In this document: piece by piece, positions 33,701-45,700 of the stretch
Layout of the letters: each line of letters opens with the position of its first letter
Numbering within the stretch: the first letter of the stretch is position 1
Assembly: GCA_964035795.1 (NCBI GenBank)
Contig: OZ038320.1
Span: 19,548,589-19,612,588, forward strand
DNA: 64,000 bases
DNA from: Pterobdella sp. o SKG-2022
Lineage: Eukaryota; Annelida; Clitellata; Hirudinida; Piscicolidae
Direction of reading: 5' to 3'
The notes under the pieces: model-generated
What the model was told of the DNA's origin: nothing
Database searches by the model: none
What the model saw: the letters and a program-made list of their open reading frames with translations, nothing else
Made by a program: the position numbers and the translations under genes

Positions 33701-36700
33701 CATATTTATATTTGATTATCTTTCGTAGGCATTTTTTCATTTTTACATCAAAAATATATACCTAATATCATATAGCGACTTAGTTGAACTTTTTTAGCTT
33801 TCTAAACTCGAAACAAAACTGAACCAGCTTTTTTTAATATCCGTATTTTATGTTTTTTCAATTATCTGAAAAACTGACTCTAAATATTCTTTTTTATCAT
33901 CATGCGTGAAATTGCTTTCTGAAAGATTTTAAATCAAAATAGAAGTCACTAAAATCAAACCCCGTCAAACAAGTAAACAACCCATAAAGTAAACTCTGTT
34001 ACAAAACCAATGTTAGAAACTTTTACCAGATTATGTACAAATCATACATGGCTTTTGTGAAATTTTATTATGAATTCCACAAACACACCAGACCATAACT
34101 GTGAACTAGAACGTTACGAGACTAGATTTTATCTAAAAGACAAATTCTAAAAATTGCTTTCAAAAGTATTTTTAAAATCTGATCAATTATCTATTCAATA
34201 GTTTCTATATCATCAAGTTTAACTCCAACATAGTGAGTCATCTGAAAAGACATATGTGTATTCAAATGACTGAGGCATCGCAAAACTTTGCTATCTAAAC
34301 AAAAAGTCAATGTTTTGCATAAGTTTCAAAAGCATAATATATTGGTTGATATATTCTTCGAAGCGGTTGGAAACTGGAAATAATACATTCATGCTTTCGA
34401 GTGAATGTTTTAGAAAAAACCAAAAATAAATATTTTAGAAATTTTAATTTATAAAAAATTTACATAAAATTCCCTTTAAGTTGTTCTTGATTAAAAGTGA
34501 CAAACGTATTATGCAATAAAAGATAGTATCTTTTTTGAATACATTTTTTCTTAATTTCAATGTAAACAAGAGTAAAAAAGTTGAAAAATCAATATATTTT
34601 TGATTCAAATTCACTACTTTTGCGAACAACATGAAGTCTCATATAATACCAGTCACTCATACATATGAAACTCCCAGACATTTACCTTATAACTGATGTA
34701 CATAACGAGGATGGTCTCAAAAAGAGAGATGATGGCGACACTCACCTGAATCCCCCACAACCATGCATTTCTGTTCACCCAGAAGATATTGTTCCTGTTC
34801 AAACAATGGTTAAACCAATGAGATTTGAAATACAAGATATTTTCAAGATACACAATAGTATTTATGGAATAGTTTAAAAATATATTGCTTCAGTGATACG
34901 AACATAAAATGATTTTAATGTTTTTTATGGTGTAAAAGCGCTGTCACGCGTAAGCTGGTTTGTCGCCTGTATAACTTTAAAAATTTTCTCTATTTATTGG
35001 ATTCCTATACTTAAAGTTACCTAGTTTCTAATGAAAATTTTCTCTACGTTTTGATACTGTCTGAGACGTTGAAGTATTAACATCTCTAAGAAACAAAAAA
35101 TGGTCTTTTCTTTGTTTACGAAGTTTTACCAAAGTTTATATTTTCTGTGTTGTATATAGAAGTGTTGACATTAGTTTTGTACAAAATAAAAGTTTCATTC
35201 CTTTCGTGTTTGATAATGGTGAAATACAGCTATTTAGAATGCTAATACTTTTTAAAATTTTTCCAAAATAATTAAATGTCATGAAGCTAAAAACGAGTCA
35301 TGTTTTGAGTTTAATACTGCAAATTATTGGACCCTAAAGGTAATTTTATCAAGTACAAAGCTTTTCGTTAACAAAGTAACATTCGTTAACATTTTTTAAC
35401 CTTTAGTGTTCAAATAATTTGCAGTATTTACTTTGGCTAAAGAAGATTATTATTTTGAGTTTAAATTTATCAATTTTATTAAAAGCATTCATATGCTACC
35501 ATTAAAATATAACAAGTTTGTAATGAAATAAAAAAATTTTTGCATTTATTTAATAAAACTAGAAATTTTGTTTTTTGAAATTCAAAGTTATCTTCGAACT
35601 GACAAATTTTTTCAATTTTACAGTCTCTTTATGGAAGAAAGCTTTTTGAGTTTCGGAATCAACAAAATTCCACTGATAAAACAAGCGTTGCATATAAATT
35701 GGTGAATTAAATTGCTAGAAAAAAAGGAAAATATATTGTTTGATATTTTTCATTTGTTTGGGACCTCTTTTCTATCAAATGTGTATTAGAAACAAAATTC
35801 TCTGCATCCATAAAAGCTTTGTTCGTCCAGTGTGGCTTAAGAAGTAATATTGGAAATATAAACTCATATTTGTTCATTCGAACAACTCATTCTTCTTTGA
35901 TTCATAATTTTTCATTCTTCATTCGAGTATTTTGAACTAAAATATTGCTTTTTGACATAGATTTGCTTTAATAGGAAAATTCAGTTTAGCTTTAGGGATG
36001 AACAAAGTATTATGATATTAGTCGGCTCCTATAGCTCAATGGTTGAGCATTAGACTAATTATCTAAAGTTACCGGGTTCGATCCCGCGTGGGCCGACAAT
36101 TAGCACCTGTCCCACAGTGTGTTTTCGCTACATTAAATTTGTAGCAAGCGCTTTTATTTATAAGGAAAAGGGCTTTATAAATACCGCATTACATTACATT
36201 TCGTTTAGAAATAATCATATACAATCAACTCACCAGTTTATCTCGCCTTTGACTTCATTGTTTTGAATGGTACATAGTGCTGAGTTTGTGGCTACCACAC
36301 TTGAGTTTTTCTCATATAAGATCGGAAAACTACGGAATTTGTTACTATTCAAAGTGTTGATGTATAGAATGAAAATAAAAATTGACTGATAATTTATATT
36401 TAATTCAATGAAAAACTGTAAGAAAAACTGTCATTTGAAAATAACAAACATATACAGTTAATTAAATGATAAAATTTTTCATCGGTTCGTTTTCAATTCA
36501 TTTTGACAGTTTTATCTCAAATGTATCTAAAAAAACAGTTCAAGTATTTTGAACGTACTATCGATCGTGGATCGTTTAATGTGCACAAACACGACAATTC
36601 ATTGATTTTAACCTTGTATTTTGAATTAAAAGCCAACTCAAAAATTTATTTATACAAGCAAGCCTCATTACCCCTTTAGAAGCATCAGTTGTTAAACAAC

Positions 36701-39700
36701 CACACTCCATTATAGCTCCATCGTTTTTATCGATCAACCTGTTACAATTCTTCCTATTCATTTTTTTCTTTGTGTACTTTGTTTGTCTTTAAATAAAAGA
36801 TTTATGCGCACATGTATGTAAATTCAAATAAATTATCATCTTTTTGATTCTTTCTCGATATATTTTTAATTAACGGAGCATATTAATCATATAGTGAAAA
36901 TGAAATCTACAAGTATTTTTAGCTAAAATTTCATACATTATTCTTTTTATTACCCAACCATTCATCTATAAATTCGACCATCACTTTGCACTGAATTTAT
37001 TACTTATCTATTAAAATCTCTCAAACCTCAGAGTGATATAACAGAGAACATTGACATTTTTGACATCATGCTTGACATCATTACATACCTACAAAACAAT
37101 TACACACACAAACCATTCTTCTCTGATGTTATGGCTCAAGGGAGGATTTTGGTCCAAAAGGACCCTCACAATGTACAGAACACAGGATAAGAGTTTAATG
37201 AAGAGATTGAAGATGCGAATCTGCAGACCTGTGTGTTGCAAGTCAGGTTGATAGTTTCAAGAAGGGGTTCACTGATCATTTATTTGATCATTGCTCATTC
37301 AGGTTTTCAATCATTTCATGTTATGAGATTTCAGTGCAAAAACTATATTAGTACTCAAAAGATTTCATAAAATTAAATAAATATTTATATAATTGAGATT
37401 GATTAATTACATTAGATATATACATATAAAATGTTATTCGCAAAAAATACTTGTTTCAAAAGCGCTCGAATACATTAATGCTTTTAGAAAGTTATGAGGC
37501 ATATAAAAAAATTTTAAGCAAGTTTTGCCTGTATAGCTCAGCTAGTAGAGCATTAGACTAACTATCTAAACTTACCAGGTTCGATACCGCGTGGGCCGAC
37601 AATAAGCCCCTGTTCCACAGTGTGTTTTCGCTACATTCAATTTGTAGCAAGCGCTTTGATCTATATGAAAAAACGCTATACAATTACAACATTAGATTAC
37701 AACAATTTAGACGATTATTATTTAAGGTTATTTAAACGATTTCACATAAGGAGAGATTAGATCTCAAAGGCAAGAGTGTACTAGTTTTCCAGTGAAATAC
37801 TTTGTTCTGCCAACTGATTGTTTAATTGGTATGTATTTCGACACTGAAAAAAATCTTCCAAATAAAGGGGGTTTAAGGCAATGAGGCAAAATTGAAAACG
37901 AATTTTTTGGCTTAGGAAGCCAATAAAGTTTGTGATTAAATATGTTTAATTCAATTTAATTCAAAATATAAACTTGAAATAAAAAGGATAAAAATATGAA
38001 AAATTTTTGCAATCAAATTTTTTTTAAACTTTTGCAAAGATTTTTCACTAAAGAATTGTATTTTAAACATGGCAAAAAACTATACATAAAAATGATCTAA
38101 GGTTTTTTTTATTTCCAAAATTTAATCAAGTTTGTTTTTGAAATGGGACTATATCCAACATCATTAAAACCACAGTACCATGACGGAGTGTTACTCGCCT
38201 AATTAATTTCCAGCCAATTCTTTTATTCCAATACAGGTGCAATAAGTGGCTATATCAATACAAACACAAAGCAGGCTCTATAATATGAAAATTTTGTAGG
38301 TAAAAATAATAAGTAATACACTGATTTAAACAGTATTAAAAATCATTGTAAGTGTTTATACAAACAAGACACCATTTAAAGTTGGTGATTTTGAAAACAT
38401 TATCAAAACTACAAATCTACAACTAAATATATCCAACGAAAAAAAAAACTTTTGAAATATGCTAAAAATTAGCGAAACGAACAAAATACTAAGAAATTCA
38501 ATATAAAACTAATGAGTGAAAAAGAGTAAAGTAATTTCTATGCAAACTAACTGCTTTGTTGGTTCTGCAGGAAGTATATTTGCAGTCTTTCTTTCAAGGT
38601 GTTCTCATTGGTGAAGAATTCAACTTTCACTCTGAGGGTGATAAATATGAACGGTATTGAAAAATAAAAACTTGAAAGTAGAGTGATATATTTTTGAAAA
38701 CGAAGTTGTATCTCTGACATCACGAGTTTTTGTCACTCGAGTATCAATTATAAATTATGTTTTTTTTGTTCAATACGGGTTTTTTTGACTTGATATTATA
38801 CTGAAAAAATCTTCAAAAATACATTAGTTTTATGAATGTTCATCTATTCAATGTGAAGATAGCTTAAATAGCCCAATAAATCAAAACTGGAAAATTATTG
38901 CGTATCTTCATCTAATATTAACTTTGAAAACGTCCATTATGGTTTTTGTAAGATTCTAATTTTATCTAAAAAAAATTTGTTCAATTAGAGATATGTTGTA
39001 TTTAGCAGAATTATGCTCTTTCACCAATGTAGGTGCAAAATTTATCTTTCTGCTTCCCAAAGTTAAAAAACCATCATAGAAGTGACAATGTTAAATTAAG
39101 GTTATTTCTTTATGACTGTGCTCAATGCTATCAATAAACATAATTTCATTATATATCTGTTCTCAAAAGGTTTTAAGTACTTCTTTTTGACCATCAGTAT
39201 TCGAAAAGCTTTGAATCAAATATTCATTAAATGAATCTCATATGTTAAGAAAGAGAAGTTATAGCCTGTGGAGGGCTTTAATTTTCATCACATTATCTCG
39301 CTCTAATAATGTTGATGACGAAATCGAAAAAAGCACAGCCAAAACCAGTAGATGATCTAGCTTCGTCATTGCAATGGATAAAACACGATAAACTGGCCAG
39401 GTTTCTTTTACGGCTCTTTCGAGAATTATGAAACGTTTTAAATTGATGCAAAAAAGTTTAAGCTCCATGCAATGACTATGAAAAAACATTTAAGAAATTC
39501 CAAAAGTACAAAAAGAAAAAAAGCGTTCTTGACAGCGTCGTGCAACCCCCGGAAAAGTAAATGCTGCAAAAACAAACGTATGAGACGCAAAATCTTTATT
39601 GGTGTATAACTTGCAAAAAAAACAACCTTCTCTAGCAGCAGCTTTAGAAATTCTTTTTATTCTTGTTCCATGGTTATATGAGAAACAATTTCACTAAAAA

Positions 39701-42700
39701 GATTAGTTGAGTATTGAAAAAATTTTGAGTAAATACATTAAAACAAAGATTCATTGAAAAAAACATATAAAACTTTAGATTAACTCTTATGATAAAGTAC
39801 TTGATAAGGTAAGTAACAATCCTACTAAAGTCATTTCAATGCTTGCATCTAGTAGGTCAAGTTATTGTAAAAATCAATTTTAGGAAATACTAATTAGTTC
39901 AATGTATCTACAAATTGCGAACAATTGATCAAGTCATAACCAACAAAAATAATCAATAAAGAATGTTTCAAAAAAAAAAATTTTGTATAACAAAATTTTT
40001 GCTATTCAATATACAACATTTGTCAAAACTCATTAAAACCAATTGATTTTGAAACAATCAAGAAACAAAAATTTCAATTGAGTTGATTTTCATCTCCTTT
40101 ATTCATGCTGCTATGATGAATGATTGTAATGGATGAAAATGTTGAAACAACGATGATACATGCATATTTATATGTGCTAAACTTTGAATCTATTTTTAAA
40201 CCTATTAGTACTAAAAATTCCAAATTAAAAGTTGTCACTTCAAGATTTAAGATATTTAGTTTTGGAAATCATTGCAAAGTTTATTGTGATGATGGTAGTA
40301 TGAATCAGATGAGAAGTTTAGTTTGACTTGATAGAAGAATCGGAAGATTGAAATTTATCATGACGGTTTTTAAGTTTTTTATGAATGTGAAGATTGTCTA
40401 AAAAGTATTCAATGCAAATAATCCCATGTTGAAACACATAATATTTATATGATAAAATGTTATTTGGCATTATTTTCCCAAAAAAATAAAATTTTAAAAA
40501 TCCTGTTTAATTAGATTGAAGAATTAAATTTAATGTGGTTAAAATTGAATTTTTTAAGCTCTTGCATATTGTTTAAGCGAAGAGTAAAAATGTTGAATAC
40601 TTTGTAATATTGTTAAAAACCTGTAATTGATAAATTATGTTTTTTTAGTTTCAGAAAAATGTTTGGTAACAAAAGTCATTTTTTTCACTCACTATTCATT
40701 CATTATTAATTTCGATTGTTTAATGATTTTATGAAAAGACTTGATCAAACAAAAGAAAAGCACTTAAAGTTAAAATTGAAAATTTTATTTTAGAAAAATA
40801 TTTTTAATGAAAAATTGAAGAAGAAACAATGAATAAATGTTAATTTTCACATTTTAAGTAATAACCTCAAGAGCTTAAAAATACAAAGATTAATAGAAAA
40901 ATTAATTAATTTCACGAAGACTAAAATATTTAAATGACCAAGCTTGATAGTTTAGCCGAATAAAAATAGAAATAGTTTACAATCAATTAAAAAAAGAAAA
41001 CGCATGCATTTTTCAAAGTTTTCATTGAATGTGAAAAAAACAGAACAGCTTGTAAATTTGTTTTGAACACTTGTAACCAAAAACTTTGTGATGTTTAATT
41101 TTCAAATTTATGACTTGGTTTGAAGGGTTTATTAAAGAATTTTTATTGTGTAGTTCACATCAAAAGAATATTTAAAATATTTTGAAAAATGTTGAATCAA
41201 AAAATATTTTGATCTAAAATATAAATGGAACAAACTCCCAAAAAGTTTAAACCACTTTGTTTGTTCTAGATAACCAGGGAAATTGAAAAAATGCAATTCA
41301 TGATCATTGTTTTTAATATTTGTTTTTGATAGTAAAATTATTTTTGTGGAGTGCCAAGCAAAAAATAAAAAAAAAATAATAATAAAAAGAAATTGAAAAG
41401 TTTGAGTTAGTTATGCTGTAAAATACAATATCAATGTTAACAAAAACTCATGTAGTAAAATGGAAAAAATTGAAGAAAAATAAAACTAAACTAAACATGA
41501 GAATATATAATATAAAAAACTGGAATCAACAAAAAAAGAAATAAAATAAAAAAACATCAGATCAATTCATGACTTGATTGGATGCATTAATGAAAAAGTT
41601 CTTATTTTAAAAACTCTCAAAAACTAATACAGGTTTCTGTATTCATACATGCGATTTCGTCATTCACATAAATACTCCAATCATATGTTCTTCAAACAGC
41701 ATAAAACACCTCTCAGCACCTCATTAATTTTTTGAGTTTCAACAAAGTCTTTATATAATTTGAAAATGAAGCTTCAACCTGTTGAAATTCTTTGATGCAT
41801 GTAAAATGAAAATGCAATTTTTTTCAATTCAAATAACTATTTGTTTCGTTCCATCATATTTTTATTGTTTTGAAAGAAACAAAAAAAGCCAGGTATTTAC
41901 ACTTAGTGTAGAGCGACAAAACTGGCAAGAGCAACCAATGTGCTAAATACCTAGTACAACTAGTAAACTGTTAACCTTTTTTATAATGATATTGTATCTT
42001 TTGAAAAATAATGAATTGAAAATATTTTATTCAAGTACAAAATTTATTTCAGACTAGTTACTGGGACCCTAGTAAATTAGTCGCAAGTCCCGCGTCTTCT
42101 CCCACATCCCTTCAAACGATACATGACATACAAATGAATGAACGTATTTAAGTGTATTTATGTCTGAGGAATAACTATGAAAACTATTTTTAGCTTAAAA
42201 TGAGGACAATGTGAAAGATTAGTTTTTATAAGTTTTTCATTACGCTCATTAGATCTTAGTACATTTTTTTGGAAAGTATCTTTACACTATTACTTTCTAT
42301 TATATTTTATTGAACGGGATTGCAGGTGGCAGAACATTTTAGTTCTAAAATACTCAATACTAAATCAATATTTCAAAAACCATATAAATATTCATAGTAA
42401 ACTTTATTCGCTCCAAAAGTTTAAAATATAATTTCATGAGATTATTCAAACAATAAAAAATATTCAAATGCTGTTGTTTACCTAGCCTCATCTTCTGGAA
42501 CCATCTTCGGAGTTTTAACTATCCATACAATGTTTTGATCTACTCAAACTTGTAATAAGATTAACTTTATAGATGATTATAGATTTTTCTTTTTTGCAAT
42601 TATTTTCTACCGTTTGGTGTTTTATTTATCAAGTCTATATAATTCAGTCCAATACCTTCCAATTCCATGCTAGCTATAAATATTTCAGACCGTAATGTGT

Positions 42701-45700
42701 TTAGCTTTATTTGTTTCATTGATTAAATGTCCAAGTTTTTGACCAGGCCATCTGTTTCATCAAGATCCCCATGCTGTTCCTTCAATTATTTTCTTGAATT
42801 TTTGAATAAAAATTTTGTGTTTCTTTTTACAGATGTTGAAACAAGATTGGTCATTTCCGAAGTCCACACTTTCCTTTTTTTTAATGCTGAAAATGTTTAT
42901 TAAATGGCAAGCATTTTACATTATAAGTTCAACTTTTGATACTATATGTCAGAACTGTTTTATTTTATAATTCTTATCGATCAAATAACTAATTTTTCCA
43001 AAGGCACATTTATTAAAGCAGCAAGTTCAAGTGGATTAACTATATAACCATGGAAAACTAATTCAAAAAATTTCACTAAAAAGTTAACTAATTTAATCAG
43101 TGAGTTGAAAGTAAAAGTTGCAAAATTCGACAAAAACGCCTACAAACTCGAAATTAAAAATAATATATTTTATTCGATTTATCCTAAAAAAACTTCCGAA
43201 CTTCAAACACCACTTAGTTATACACGGTAATAATATCGAATCGCTTTAAAGAGAATTAACATAGAAGCTTTGAAACACACAAATGTATACACACACCAGC
43301 AGATGATTTTCTTTAGGCATCTATACCGAATGTGTGACTAGCATATTCAAATTTATGCATATATAAATATATATATATATATATATCACCTCTTCCAACT
43401 TTTCATTATATTGATATGAGCATACATACATAATATACATATATATGGTTGACATATCCCCTAAATGCATGGAAAAAAGGTGTATTAGTTTTTAAAATAC
43501 TTAAAGTCATTATACTTTTTATGTATACTCATATAATCTCATAAGATTTCAAAAAAATTTTCAAAATAAAAAAAATTCTATACTTTATAATTTTGTTATT
43601 ATAGATTTAATATATTGTGGAAAACTTTGTTTTATAAATTCACGCTGTTATAAACTATAATTTGAAATTATTTTCAATGTTATAAAGTCGATGCGTGTGC
43701 ACCTATTAAGGTATTTTTTATCGTTTTCTTGATTTTTCGGTAAGTAATTTTGTACATTGTGGGCTTTTTATTTAATATTCACCATAAAAACGGTTTTTTT
43801 GTTGTTGACATTCAGTAAAAACAATTCAATTAAGGGAGTTTTGAAAGTTTTTTTTGAGTTGATCATGTAATCATAAAAAGTAAATAACTTTTAAATACTC
43901 CGTCACAATGAAGTTATAGCGAAATCACTGCAACAGAAATCTTGATAAAAAATTGCTCTCTTGAATGTTTTCGAAATGTCTTAGATAATAAAAGCAAAAA
44001 TAAATCTTCCTATTTTTTCTTAATTGAACGTGTTTCTTCATGTAAAAAAAAATCATTTGATTAAAGGTACAAAACAGACGACCAAGTGTACTCGTTTATT
44101 TCAAAAAAAGATGCAATAACGCATGTTTGCTCAAGATTGAAGATTATGAAGATTGAGGTTGTGGCAAAAGTAATCAAGCTTTCTCCGCCAAAATCAAGTC
44201 GGAAACGTAGTGGAAATAACCAATAATATCAGTTGAACTATCTTTGTTTTTTCTTTTTTCGTTAAAAACTGCAAAAAACTTCTTTGAGCAAAAATAATTC
44301 ACTTTTATCTGAGGTTCTGACCCGCTTATGCATACGGCACAGAATATAATTTTGAAATAAAAATTTGTGCTTATAAAAGTAAGGAAAAAACCTTTAGTTT
44401 AAACTCCTCATTTGCTTGAAATTCCAGTGCGAGGTCACGAATTGAAGACAGAAAATTAAATTCGAGATTTTAAAAAGCCTGATAAAATTTTCACTATTAG
44501 ATTTAACATCACCTACTTGAAGAGTTTTCTTTATGAGTAACTAGTACCATTTATCTCTAAAAGTGAGGTGATTCACATTTAGTCCAGCTCATTTCTAAAA
44601 GGCTTTTTTAGACAAATTAAAAAATCTGTTTAGGGAGGCATAATCAATCTAGAATCGACAGCCTATTTTCTATCGTCTGCATAAATTTTTGACAACGGTT
44701 TTATTGAAGTTTATTTTTATTTTAGCGCACTTTCAAAAGGAAAACTCTTAAGGGCACGTTCAAATCATTTTGGCTTCTATTACACAAGGAACGAACTGTT
44801 GCAGTTTTATGTTTTGAATTATTGCTATTTTATAGATTCATATTTTTCATTATTTTCCTGTATTTTAAAGGTTTTGAACTTGAAAATGAAGAAGATTTAG
44901 ACGCATTGCTATTTTAAATAAAGCTTCAATTTTCGATAAGTACAACTTTATCTCACAAAATTAGATACTAACGTTTGATGGTGAAAATATTTTGAACAAA
45001 TTCTATCTGAAAATTTTCTCAAACTAAAGTTTCATAAAATGGTCAAAACCAAATAATATACGAGATGACCAAAGCTCTTTGCGTTCAAAAGCCTTAATGT
45101 TGATTATGACCAGTATTAAAGGATGCTTTGAGGCATCACCAGTGTAGAATGCCGCTGAATGTTTACAAAAGTCAATTAAAAAGTTAGAATACATGGTTAT
45201 CGAAAGATTATAATCAAGTTTTTGGTTACAAGGCTTAAACTCAAACAACCTTTCAAAACAAGAATGGATATATTTTATTTTTTAAATATTCTTAAATAGT
45301 TTGAGTTTTTTTACTTTTTAATACATTAAATTTAATCTTCTTAATCTAATTGATAAGCTAATAATTTAAAAAGCATGCACAATTAGGCAGTAGTTTGTTT
45401 AGAACGTGCAAAACTCTCGGTGAAAAGTACAACTTCCAAACTAAGACTAATGAGCAGAAAAAAGAAGTGAAAACAATCGATATGTACAAAAACAAAAATT
45501 GGGTCAAAAAGATGATCCATAGACTAAATGTAGGATTGCCTCTACGCCAATGTGCACTGTTTCACGTATGTTTAATGCTTTATTGATTGCGTGTGACTCT
45601 TGGTTAGGGCACTTGAAGTAACTTTCAAGGACTTGATTTGATAGGGTTGATCTGTTTTAAATTGGGAATTTTTTCTCTTGAAGGCCTAAAATTTTTAAAT

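Noticed and set aside
32333..34853. Longer minus-strand frames overlapping Slo2 exons 5-7 in other frames
   Set aside because: They are shadows; the conserved Slo2 protein lies in a different frame with proper splice sites.
36021..36100. A functional tRNA-Ile gene
   Set aside because: Extra bases lie between the acceptor stem and D arm, and a shared 100-bp body with an ATTAC tail follows all copies; this is a SINE head.
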